Under the pieces are notes generated by a model. That model was given only the letters and a program-made list of their open reading frames with translations. It was not told the origin of the DNA and did no database searches. From Actinomycetota bacterium (GTDB lineage Bacteria > Actinomycetota > Acidimicrobiia > Acidimicrobiales > JAMCPL01), in the NCBI GenBank assembly GCA_023379725.1, contig JAMCPC010000095.1:1-18887 (forward strand): DNA of 18,887 bases. The letters are read 5' to 3'. The position numbers and the translations under genes are program-made. Shown piece after piece: positions 7,438-14,263 of this stretch (positions are counted from its first letter, which is position 1; every line of letters starts with the position of its first letter).

Positions 7438-7607
7438 CGCTTACGCATTGCTGATTATGTGTGCAATCCACCTAAAACCACCTTAAAACACCAAACACAT
7501 AGGAGAGTGGAACAGAACCTATGATGCGATAAAGGATGGGGCAGAAAATATGGTGCTGCACAACTTGCAACTGCCCAACGATCCGATACACCGTCTCACA
7601 ATTCGAT

Positions 7608-7613
7608 TAAAGT
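7608..7613 (+). promoter_or_regulatory. -10 box for leaderless GNAT gene
   Basis: TAAAGT ends 6 bases before the ATG at 7620 and there is no Shine-Dalgarno sequence, which suggests a leaderless transcript. A weak -35 candidate (GATACA, 7585-7590) is 17 bases upstream. The rest of the 264-base gap after the permease holds the hairpin at 7409-7437 and nothing else I recognise. Confidence 0.42.
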
Positions 7614-7619
7614 AAGTGT

Positions 7620-8108
7620 ATGGAGATTAGACCTGCCTTACCAGATGACTTGGACCAGATTACCGAGATATACAATGAAGCAGTCTCATCATCACTCGTC
7701 ACCTTTGACATAATTGCAAGAGACAGAGAGACTCAGCTAAAGTGGTTTGAATCTCATAGGGGTATCTATACGGCTAATGTGGCTACCGACAATCAGGTGA
7801 TTCTAGGCTTTGGATCACTGTCGCCCTACAGGGATAGGGCAGCCTACCGTACAACCGTGGAAGATTCCATATACGTACGTAGTACCAGCAGGCGCTCTGG
7901 CGTGGGAAGAGGAATAATGGAGTCACTCATAGATAGTGCACACGCTGCAGGTTTTCATGCCATGATAGCGAGGATGTATGCAGGAAATGAACCATCAATA
8001 GAACTGCATAGATCACTCGGCTTTGAGCAGGTCGGTATAGAGAAAGAGGTGGGCAGGAAATTTGGAAAGTGGTTGGATGTAGTAGTAATGGAACTCCTTG
8101 TAGCATAA
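7620..8108 (+). CDS. GNAT-family N-acetyltransferase (phosphinothricin acetyltransferase-like)
   Basis: A 162-aa acetyl-CoA-dependent N-acetyltransferase. The opening (IRPALPDDLDQITEIYNEAV), the segment TTVEDSIYV with a likely catalytic Glu81, the acetyl-CoA pyrophosphate loop RRSGVGRG (91-98), and the ending LHRSLGFEQVGI match the PAT/Bar/YncA-type subfamily. Members acetylate phosphinothricin, methionine sulfoximine or other amino-acid analogues, and many chromosomal copies have unknown natural substrates. Length is normal for the family. Translation is probably leaderless from ATG 7620 (TAAAGT 6 bases upstream). The gene stands alone; the next gene, on the minus strand, converges with 51 bases between the stops. 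Confidence 0.88.
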   Translation: MEIRPALPDDLDQITEIYNEAVSSSLVTFDIIARDRETQLKWFESHRGIYTANVATDNQVILGFGSLSPYRDRAAYRTTVEDSIYVRSTSRRSGVGRGIMESLIDSAHAAGFHAMIARMYAGNEPSIELHRSLGFEQVGIEKEVGRKFGKWLDVVVMELLVA

Positions 8109-8159
8109 CACTTCCTTACCACATGGCACTTCCTCGTAGTATGATACTGTCATATAGCG

Positions 8160-10292
8160 CTATGATACTAGTCCGACATAATCATCCTGCATAGGATTGA
8201 AGTCGGATGGCAGACCATCTGCAGATGCACGCCGTTTGGTCGGTGTCAACGGCACTGTAAGTGCGGCAAGCAACAGGGTAAGAGTGGCTGCCAGCGCAAG
8301 AGGATCCATATGGAACAAGCCTTTTAGCAGGTGATGTGCACCCGGTAGTCCTATAAATGCAGTGGCTACCGATACGGCAATTACTATTGACCTCAACCGT
8401 CCCTGGCTCGATAATGCCAAAAAGATAATTCCCCAGGACAGGTACCATGGCTGGACTACCGGACCCATAGCTACTATCACCAGAAACGTCATGCCCATAG
8501 CCTTGAAGATGCCAATCGAATCACGATGTAATAGCCACCTGATAGCGAGAAACGCTGCAGCCAGCAAGCCAGCGGCACGCGTCAATGACAGTAACGTAGC
8601 TGTCTGTATAGACAGACCAAGCAAGTGCGCAAGGCCAGCCAACAGCATACCTATTCCCGTTGCGGGTGCCAACCAGGACCTTACCGTACCCGGTGTGAGC
8701 AAACTTGCAACCCAGCTCCAACCAAACCCACTTACGAGAGTAAATGCCTCCATGACACCAAAAGATAATAGGGCAGCTAGGACCAGGCGCTTCAGATTCA
8801 CCCGCAGTCTGTCTTCCACAAATCTTTTTATCCTCTCTACCCCCCTAAATCGACCCTGCAACCAACTCATCAGACGGTATGAGTCATTGCCACTGACCGA
8901 AGGAGGCACCTGCTCCACAAAAAGTACCGCTTCCGATTCAGCAGATCCATTGGAGGTACCGACCACATCGGATGTCCGTACCAGTGAATTAGCATGTACC
9001 GTTACAGGATCTTCAATATGCTCCAACAAAGATTGCTGCTCCACGCTATGCACCCCTCCAGACGACATCCCTCCAGGGAGGACACCATTGGGATAGGTAG
9101 GATCAAAAAAGTCTTCCCCCTTTGATACACCTGCCGGCATATCTTCGCATCCCGGCATGGCTTCACGCGCGTTCCACCTGACTTTGGCCCATTCAAAACC
9201 TATATACACCACCCCAAGCGCAGCAGGTACTTTAATGGCTGCAGCCATCGTACAGAGAATGATTCCCCAAATGGGGTGACCCTTGCGAGCAACCGCGACA
9301 CCAGCCACCAAAAGGCCCAGCATAATTGCATCGTTATGCGATCCACCTATAAGATGAAATATGGTAACCGGATTAAGAATAGCAAGTACAAAAATCTCGG
9401 CAGGATCACGCTTCAGAGAACGAGCCAGATAAGGTATGAATGCAGCCATAAGAGCTACTCCACCGAGAGCCAGTAGCCTGAGAAACACGACATTCATAAT
9501 AAGATTGTGAAATGCAAGTATGGTCGCTCCACCGTCAAGAATCAAAAACAGAGGTCCATACGGAGCAGGTACATTTCCCCATATAGGATCAACCAATGCA
9601 GAGTAATGATCTCCCCCAAGCACAAACGGCCCATAGCGGTAGGGGCTGATATGGTGGGTAACCATATCTCCCTGTGCTACGTAGCTGTAAATGTCTCTAC
9701 TGAAGATTGGTGGGGCTATAAGTAAAGGCAATACCCACAGTGCAAACACTGCCACCAGGTATACAACCGGGATATTCGGGCGTCTGGATAGCGTACGAAC
9801 CATCCCGTACCAGACACGCATAAACACCACCAAGCCGCCATATACAAGCACCAGACTCAGAAGGGGGCTACCCGATCCATGCGTGTACAGTCCGGGGGTC
9901 AGCGTACCTTGCGGAAGGATACTACCGGCAGCAGGAACTCCAAAAAACCATGCTCCGGGCAACTTCAGGGTATAGGGCGAAGCGGGTAGGCTGGACCCAA
10001 CGGATATAGCGCATATAGCCAGGAAGCCCAGTAGGGCAGAGCGTACGAGAAGGCGAAATGGCGTTTCCATGGCAGCATCTTCAGGATCTACCTCGACCAC
10101 CATCGTCCGAAATGGCCACTTTGACCGCATGGTTGCATCCCATCTATCTATGTACTGCCAGGCATTCCCCGTAATGTCATAGAACCTGGATTTTACCCGC
10201 TCACCTACAGTTTCATCCGTATTTGGCTGCTCTGTAGCCTCAGAGTCGATAGCAGGCCGATTGATGGCAGGACGATCCAGCATCTCGTTCAT
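8160..10292 (-). CDS. mptB: MptB-like alpha-1,6-mannosyltransferase (polyprenol-phosphate-mannose dependent)
   Basis: A 710-aa multi-spanning membrane protein of the GT-C fold. MptB-type enzymes use polyprenyl-phosphomannose to build the alpha-1,6-mannan core of lipomannan-type glycolipids outside the actinobacterial membrane. Evidence: a cytoplasmic N-terminus of about 80 residues, then many hydrophobic segments; the conserved first-loop motif FSRDIYSYVAQGDM (197-210) with the likely catalytic Asp200; GGSHNDAIM (316-324); and PVVQPWYLSW (611-620). Unusual is a long hydrophilic insert at about 375-498, rich in Ser, Glu and Pro, between two membrane segments; it lacks any known motif and the frame stays open through it. 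Start ATG 10292 follows GGGGCAGGTT; an in-frame ATG at 10283 is possible. A long antisense ORF (8362-9096) is a shadow. The exact acceptor is uncertain, so the gene symbol is by family resemblance. Confidence 0.82.
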   Translation of the reverse strand: MNEMLDRPAINRPAIDSEATEQPNTDETVGERVKSRFYDITGNAWQYIDRWDATMRSKWPFRTMVVEVDPEDAAMETPFRLLVRSALLGFLAICAISVGSSLPASPYTLKLPGAWFFGVPAAGSILPQGTLTPGLYTHGSGSPLLSLVLVYGGLVVFMRVWYGMVRTLSRRPNIPVVYLVAVFALWVLPLLIAPPIFSRDIYSYVAQGDMVTHHISPYRYGPFVLGGDHYSALVDPIWGNVPAPYGPLFLILDGGATILAFHNLIMNVVFLRLLALGGVALMAAFIPYLARSLKRDPAEIFVLAILNPVTIFHLIGGSHNDAIMLGLLVAGVAVARKGHPIWGIILCTMAAAIKVPAALGVVYIGFEWAKVRWNAREAMPGCEDMPAGVSKGEDFFDPTYPNGVLPGGMSSGGVHSVEQQSLLEHIEDPVTVHANSLVRTSDVVGTSNGSAESEAVLFVEQVPPSVSGNDSYRLMSWLQGRFRGVERIKRFVEDRLRVNLKRLVLAALLSFGVMEAFTLVSGFGWSWVASLLTPGTVRSWLAPATGIGMLLAGLAHLLGLSIQTATLLSLTRAAGLLAAAFLAIRWLLHRDSIGIFKAMGMTFLVIVAMGPVVQPWYLSWGIIFLALSSQGRLRSIVIAVSVATAFIGLPGAHHLLKGLFHMDPLALAATLTLLLAALTVPLTPTKRRASADGLPSDFNPMQDDYVGLVS

Positions 10293-10399
10293 AACCTGCC
10301 CCAGTTGTTGTCATACATAACGATACAAAATCCAGTCAACTTTCATCATGTCACTCGATAGCTATATCTCATAGCCATACTGCCATACTGCCTCTCTAG

Positions 10400-10425
10400 G
10401 TAATCAATTAACGTAATCAATTAAC
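10400..10425. repeat. Tandem 13-bp repeat, operator-like, in the mptB/hydrolase divergent region
   Basis: GTAATCAATTAAC occurs twice head to tail (10400-10412 and 10413-10425). Each copy contains TAAT-CA-ATTA, a small dyad. Together with a nearby tandem CCATACTG pair (about 10376-10391), it lies upstream of the mptB-like gene. Paired dyads with fixed spacing resemble a regulator binding site, but slippage duplication is equally possible. Confidence 0.4.
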
Positions 10426-10550
10426 GGTACAGAATCCCAGATAATCGTTGTAACGCAATTGTAACATAACAGTGCTTGATTGCAAGTCGTACTCGTCGAT
10501 AAAATTATTCATGCAAATAGAGTAGATACTGCCAATCTTATACATTTTGC

Positions 10551-10579
10551 TTGCAAAATAGTTTTTGTAGTGGTATAAT
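10551..10579 (+). promoter_or_regulatory. Promoter of the dienelactone hydrolase gene
   Basis: TTGCAA (10551-10556) and a perfect TATAAT (10574-10579) are 17 bases apart, and the -10 has an upstream TGG (extended -10). The predicted start near 10586 gives a leader of about 87 bases before the ATG at 10673, unlike the leaderless genes around it. Confidence 0.62.
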
Positions 10580-10672
10580 ACAAATCAGATAGGTATACAG
10601 CGGCCGCCAACAGATGCTTGTACGCGGCGACGGAAAAGCGGTTAGCTGGACAAGAGAAAGGATTGTACAGAG

Positions 10673-11497
10673 ATGGAATTGAATACGCAAGTACTTACCT
10701 GTAAGCACAATGGCAAAGATCTACCAGTATATGTGGCACAGCCGGCAATGGTGGACTCCCCTCTACCGGCGGTAATAGTAATACAGGAAATTTTTGGTGT
10801 CGATGATCATATCGAAGATGTGGTTCATCGTTTTGCAGCTGCAGGATACACTGCTGTTACCCCCGATCTATATGCTCTTGGTGGCCAGCGGCCCGAGGCT
10901 ATGACCAGAGAGCGTATCAGCTCACTGCGCAACTTTCTCAGGACTCTGCCTATTCAATCATGGATGGATCCCAATGCACGCGCAGAGGCGTTAAAGAGCA
11001 AGCCTGAAGCTGAACGAAACAATATCGAAGAGACCCTGGGAATTCTTTTTTCTCCCAATCGTGACATGGACGGCTACGCGTCACAGGTTGCTTCGGTCGT
11101 ACAATGGCTCTTGAGCTCAGAATCTCCGGAGGTGCGTAAAATCGGCTGTACGGGATTTTGCTTCGGCGGTGGGGTTACAGCACTTACCGCATGCATCGAA
11201 CCCAAACTGTCAGCAGCAGTCATTTTCTACGGTCATTCTCCAGATTCTGAAAAGGTTGACGGTATTAACTGCCCTGTACTTGGACTCTATGGAGGCGAGG
11301 ACGCACGGGTCAATGACAGCGTACCAGCATTTACTGAGGCCATGAACCGAGCCAGTAAGAGCTTTGAGTCTCACTTCTATCCCGGAGCTCCACATGCTTT
11401 TTTTAACGATACCAACTATACCTACAGGGTGGAGGCAGCCCGTGATGCATGGGCACGAACTCTGTCTTTCTTTGGAGAACACTTATCTTCCATATGA
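10673..11497 (+). CDS. Dienelactone hydrolase family protein
   Basis: A 274-aa alpha/beta hydrolase of the dienelactone hydrolase (carboxymethylenebutenolidase) family. The triad is visible: Cys163 in GCTGFCFGGG, Asp210 in LYGGEDARV and His241 in GAPHAFFND, plus the family Glu39 in VIQEIFGV. In degradation pathways the classic enzyme opens dienelactone from chloro-aromatics, but many homologues act on other esters, and no aromatic-pathway genes are nearby. An extra segment at about 90-135 makes it longer than the roughly 230-aa prototype, as in many actinobacterial members. The start ATG 10673 has AAAGGA 10 bases upstream and a separate promoter at 10551-10579, so this gene uses a true 5' leader. 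It has no signal peptide and should be cytoplasmic. It converges on tRNA-Tyr. Confidence 0.88.
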   Translation: MELNTQVLTCKHNGKDLPVYVAQPAMVDSPLPAVIVIQEIFGVDDHIEDVVHRFAAAGYTAVTPDLYALGGQRPEAMTRERISSLRNFLRTLPIQSWMDPNARAEALKSKPEAERNNIEETLGILFSPNRDMDGYASQVASVVQWLLSSESPEVRKIGCTGFCFGGGVTALTACIEPKLSAAVIFYGHSPDSEKVDGINCPVLGLYGGEDARVNDSVPAFTEAMNRASKSFESHFYPGAPHAFFNDTNYTYRVEAARDAWARTLSFFGEHLSSI

Positions 11498-11539
11498 AAC
11501 GGCGCAGTCGCAGTGCAAGACAGCGCAGCGCTCCAATGG

Positions 11540-11622
11540 TGGGCCGGGTAGGATTCGAACCCACGTAGGCGTACGCCGGCAGGTTTACAGCCTGCTCCCT
11601 TTGTCCACTCGGGCACCGACCC
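11540..11622 (-). tRNA. tRNA-Tyr (anticodon GTA)
   Basis: Minus-strand class II tRNA: acceptor GGGTCGG/CCGGCCC (one G-U pair), anticodon stem GCAGG/CCTGC with loop CTGTAAA (anticodon GTA), a long variable arm (CGGCGTACGCC), T-arm GTGGG/CCTAC with loop TTCGAAT, and discriminator A. The CCA end is encoded (complement at 11537-11539), unlike the tRNA-Thr in this window. Confidence 0.96.
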
Positions 11623-11648
11623 GTGCAACATGTTAGCACAGTCCATTC

Positions 11649-11684
11649 AATCCCGCCAGTAGAATAAATCCCGCCAGTAGAATA
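11649..11684. repeat. Perfect tandem 18-bp duplication upstream of tRNA-Tyr
   Basis: The 18-mer AATCCCGCCAGTAGAATA occurs twice with no gap and no mismatch (11649-11666, 11667-11684), 27 bases upstream of the tRNA-Tyr 5' end. On the tRNA strand each unit contains TATTCT, a possible weak -10. The identity suggests a recent duplication. Confidence 0.7.
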
Positions 11685-11758
11685 ATCAGCTTTGACTTTC
11701 TCCCTACGGCTGAATGCGGAGATTTGCGTGGTGCAAATATGGTGATCAAACAAACAGC

Positions 11759-11764
11759 TATAAT
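11759..11764 (+). promoter_or_regulatory. -10 box for leaderless yajQ
   Basis: A perfect TATAAT ends 6 bases before ATG 11771, so the mRNA should start at the start codon. No convincing -35 is seen. This box decides the start, because the frame is open upstream to 11714. Confidence 0.62.
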
Positions 11765-11770
11765 ATCAAC

Positions 11771-12259
11771 ATGCCGACATTCGACGTTGTTTCTGAGATA
11801 GATATGCAAGAGGTAAGGAATGCAGTTGACCAAGCCAGCAGGGAGGCTGCAACACGGTTTGACTTCAAGGGTACTGACCCGAGCATCGAGCTGGCAGATA
11901 ATACCATTACGTTACGATGCTCTACTGAGGAGCGTTTGAAAGCTCTACGTCAAGTACTAGAAGAGAAACTTGTCCGCCGTGGTATATCGCTCAAGTCACT
12001 GTCAGATTCAAGGATAGAAGAGGCCGCAAAGGGAACTGCACGCCAACAGATAGAGATCCAGGCAGGCATAGACTCGGAAAAGGCCAAGCAGGTAAACAAG
12101 ATCATAAAGGCAATGGGTCTGAAGTCAATCAGCTCACAGACCCAGGGCGACCAGGTAAGAGTAACCGGCAAGAAACGAGACGACCTACAGTCGGTAATAG
12201 CCAAGCTTAAGGAAGAGGACGTGGGGATACCTTTGCAGTTTACGAACTTCCGCGACTGA
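11771..12259 (+). CDS. yajQ: YajQ family nucleotide-binding protein
   Basis: A 162-aa protein of the YajQ/UPF0234 family, matching the usual size of about 163. It starts MPTFDVVSEIDMQEVRNAVD, has the family signatures EAATRFDFKGTD and KGTARQQIEIQAGIDSEKAK, and ends EDVGIPLQFTNFRD, all close to canonical. The fold is two ferredoxin-like domains. Members bind nucleotides, and a Xanthomonas member binds cyclic di-GMP, but the general role is unsettled. The frame extends upstream to 11714, but conservation begins at ATG 11771 and TATAAT lies 6 bases before it, so the shorter, leaderless form is chosen. It stands alone between tRNA-Tyr and a convergent membrane-protein gene. A weak hairpin (12283-12303) follows the stop. 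Confidence 0.93.
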   Translation: MPTFDVVSEIDMQEVRNAVDQASREAATRFDFKGTDPSIELADNTITLRCSTEERLKALRQVLEEKLVRRGISLKSLSDSRIEEAAKGTARQQIEIQAGIDSEKAKQVNKIIKAMGLKSISSQTQGDQVRVTGKKRDDLQSVIAKLKEEDVGIPLQFTNFRD

Positions 12260-12341
12260 CAGCAAGAGCGAAACATTGGAATCCCCCGGCTCTAGCCATG
12301 GGGAGGATGTCAAAGCAAGCGATCCGTCCCGATACTCTATT

Positions 12342-12458
12342 CTAGGAGCGTGGGACAGAACCGTACTACGATACAAGATATTGTGGTTGCCTTACGGCGG
12401 AGCCACAAGATATAGGGTTACCGGGTTAGCAGCCGGGGGTTCTGTTCCACGCTCCTAG
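12342..12458. repeat. 117-bp inverted-repeat element: structured RNA or MITE-like sequence
   Basis: The 21-base arms at 12342-12362 and 12438-12458 are inverted copies with one mismatch, a G-U pair in the plus-strand RNA. The arm begins CTAGGAGCGTGGGACAGAAC. The 75-base interior folds further: TTGTGG pairs with CCACAA around a GCC-TTAC-GGC hairpin, and a shorter CCGG/CCGG arm follows. It lies between convergent yajQ and gtrA-like genes with no T-run next to it, so it is too long and complex for a standard terminator. It could be an independent structured RNA, a shared 3' structure of both transcripts, or a small non-autonomous mobile element. TTCTAG occurs at both edges. No copy exists elsewhere in this window. 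Confidence 0.75.
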
Positions 12459-12558
12459 GTTCTAGTTGCCTGTCCCGTAAATAACGTTATGATACCCGGT
12501 GATTCAGGAGGGTATCATCTGGTTGGCAAAATCACTCTAGTTATTTGTGAGACACCTC

Positions 12559-13059
12559 TTAGGCAAGATCTACTACTGGCTGTTCTTCAGAGTCTTCGAC
12601 CACCGGTGATACGTGAAACATCTTATTTATCAAGAAGAACTTCACCAACCACAATACAGCAAAGGCAAACAAATTGGCACCATTGACAAATACTGCTTCC
12701 AAAAGATGCGCATAGTGATGGTCTACGCTCCACCTTGACGCCAACCACACTGTCCACATAGAGAGAGCCATACCGGCAAAAGACATAGTCCAGAAAGGTA
12801 TTACTTCCTTTAACAGATGAGACTTACCTGACTTTCCCCACACCCACCATCTATCCAGGTAATAAGAGGGCACTGTGGCAAGTGCATTGGCAAACACATT
12901 GGCAGGGACGGCCGACCACAGCCGCAAGACACCAAAAGTAATAAAGAGAGACCCCTGAGACACTATAGTAGAAATCACCGACACCATAGAGTAGCGAGTC
13001 AGCTTGCGTATATGCGGTCGCTCGTACAGCTCACGCAATCTAACTATAGATAAACCCAT
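12559..13059 (-). CDS. GtrA-like family membrane protein
   Basis: A 166-aa protein of the GtrA family, with four membrane segments near residues 22-47, 51-68, 84-108 and 119-143. The segment FANALATVPSYYLDRWWVWG (57-76) is the family's most conserved stretch. GtrA-type proteins are thought to help flip or present polyprenyl-phosphate sugars for decoration of cell-envelope polysaccharides, which fits the nearby MptB-like and LCP genes. The frame opens at GTG 13065, but ATG 13059 has GTGAGG 5 bases upstream and is preferred. The start overlaps the end of a small ORF (13044-13190), and a TATAAT box at 13245-13250 could drive both. The C-terminal tail (about 150-166) is acidic and cytoplasmic. 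The gene converges with yajQ across the 117-bp inverted repeat. Confidence 0.85.
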   Translation of the reverse strand: MGLSIVRLRELYERPHIRKLTRYSMVSVISTIVSQGSLFITFGVLRLWSAVPANVFANALATVPSYYLDRWWVWGKSGKSHLLKEVIPFWTMSFAGMALSMWTVWLASRWSVDHHYAHLLEAVFVNGANLFAFAVLWLVKFFLINKMFHVSPVVEDSEEQPVVDLA

Positions 13060-13190
13060 ATACACCTCACTCTATAAGATGCGGCACGCCATTGGTGCGC
13101 AAACCAACCATACATATCCAGCCAGTGGCCCTTGGAGGCATCCAGCACCTGACACAAATACTGCTCTATCGGCTCATTTTTCCAACTCAT
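13044..13190 (-). CDS. Possible 48-aa small protein upstream of the gtrA-like gene
   Basis: A 48-codon ORF that starts MSWKNEPIEQYLCQVLDASK and is rich in Trp, Tyr and His, with the segment GHWLDMYGWFAHQWR. Three signals support it: GGAGGAG just before the ATG at 13190, a perfect TATAAT (13250-13245, with upstream TGG) about 55 bases further up, and a 16-base overlap of its end with the start of the gtrA-like gene, which would couple their translation. In-frame ATGs at 13229 and 13244 would lengthen it to 61 or 66 aa. I recognise no family. It may be a real small protein, a leader ORF that controls gtrA translation, or a chance frame. Confidence 0.42.
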   Translation of the reverse strand: MSWKNEPIEQYLCQVLDASKGHWLDMYGWFAHQWRAASYRVRCIWVYL

Positions 13191-13244
13191 GCTCCTCCGA
13201 CACGCTAAATCTCTGAGAGCACTCCACATGACCAATACGAACAT

Positions 13245-13250
13245 ATTATA
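13245..13250 (-). promoter_or_regulatory. -10 box for the small ORF / gtrA-like transcript
   Basis: On the minus strand TGGTATAAT gives a perfect -10 (13250-13245) with an extended TG element; a TTGAGT lies only 14 bases upstream, which is too close for an ideal -35. It predicts a start near 13238, before the small ORF and the gtrA-like gene. The same TGGTATAAT occurs at the hydrolase promoter (10571-10579). Confidence 0.5.
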
Positions 13251-13363
13251 CCAGAATGCCGATGACTCAATGTATCAATAGTCAGACAGATGGCCGCTGG
13301 CATGAACAGAGGCTCCCTCGTAGCATGAACAGCACCCCCCTATATACCACTAATGTATAGTAA

Positions 13364-14254
13364 ATGAACGAAACAAAAATCCATACTCCGCACGATAATG
13401 CTGGCGGAGAAGATGCAAACGCACTTGACAACCTTATACGACTGCTCGACCTTGAGCAGATAGAGGTAAACATATTCAGAGGGATCAACAATCCAGACAA
13501 ACAAGACAGGGTCTACGGTGGCCAGGTAGCCGCACAGGCGATGGTAGCTGCTGGTCGTACCGTGAGCCATGGTAGGATACACTCCATCCATTCATATTTC
13601 CTACTACCCGGAGATCCTGCCGTCCCAATCCTGTACGAAGTGGACAGAATCAGGGATGGACACTCGTTTACTACGCGCCGTGTAGTCGCCATACAGCACG
13701 GCAAGGCCATCTTTAATCTGCAGGCATCGTTCCATGCCGACGAACCGACCATTATCGAGCACCACATGGACATGCCCAATGTTCCACCTCCAGAAGAGTT
13801 GCAATCACTTCATGAACTATTGGGGTCGGCAAAGATCCAGGTAAGCGACTGGCTGTCACGGCCGTTACCCGTCGAGCACCGTCACGTCACTCCACTACCG
13901 TGGTTCAAGACGGAACCGAGAGACGCGGTTCAATACGTCTGGATCAAGGCCGATGGTGAATTGCCTGAAGATAATCTTCTGCATAGCTGCGTCATTGCCT
14001 ATGCATCCGATCTGTCGCTTATATCTACGATGTTGCTGCCTCATGTCGTAGACTGGTCAAAGATGATGCTTGCAAGCATAGATCATTGCATGTGGTTTCA
14101 CCGTCCGTTCAAGGCAGATGACTGGCTGCTCTATGCCATGGACAGCCCAAACGAATACGGCTCACGAGGATTAGCTCGCGGATCGATATTCACCAGAGAC
14201 GGCGATCTTGTCGTATCGGTCACACAAGAGGGCCTCACCCGTTATGTCGGGTAA
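13364..14254 (+). CDS. tesB: Acyl-CoA thioesterase II
   Basis: A 296-aa double-hotdog thioesterase that hydrolyses acyl-CoA to free fatty acid and CoA. Family motifs: DLEQIEVNIFRG (29-40), QDRVYGGQVAAQAM (47-60), HSYFLLPGDPAVPI (76-89), ASIDHCMWFHRPF (237-249) with catalytic Asp240, and TQEGLTR (287-293) with Gln288. Ser267 in GSRGLARG stands where E. coli TesB has Thr228. Length matches E. coli TesB (286 aa). The ATG at 13364 has no Shine-Dalgarno; TAATGT lies 7 bases upstream, so the mRNA may be leaderless. A 4-codon ORF (13353-13367, MYSK) overlaps the start by ATGA and has TATATA 6 bases before it. The gene converges with citrate synthase with 9 bases between the stops. Confidence 0.93.
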   Translation: MNETKIHTPHDNAGGEDANALDNLIRLLDLEQIEVNIFRGINNPDKQDRVYGGQVAAQAMVAAGRTVSHGRIHSIHSYFLLPGDPAVPILYEVDRIRDGHSFTTRRVVAIQHGKAIFNLQASFHADEPTIIEHHMDMPNVPPPEELQSLHELLGSAKIQVSDWLSRPLPVEHRHVTPLPWFKTEPRDAVQYVWIKADGELPEDNLLHSCVIAYASDLSLISTMLLPHVVDWSKMMLASIDHCMWFHRPFKADDWLLYAMDSPNEYGSRGLARGSIFTRDGDLVVSVTQEGLTRYVG

Positions 14255-14263
14255 AACCGCAAA

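Noticed and set aside
5401..8108. Drug-resistance or biosynthetic gene cluster from DrrA/DrrB plus the PAT-like gene
   Set aside because: No biosynthetic genes are nearby, the GNAT gene has its own promoter and a strong hairpin separates them, so a shared pathway is not supported.
8362..9096. A 244-codon plus-strand ORF
   Set aside because: It is wholly antisense to the mptB-like gene, whose conserved motifs are clear. The translation has no domain or membrane pattern, and there is no start signal.
12342..12458. Retron msr-msd RNA, SRP RNA or 5S rRNA
   Set aside because: No reverse transcriptase gene is adjacent. The SRP helix-8 motif and the 5S rRNA signature are absent; only the long closing stem and a TTAGC string are suggestive.
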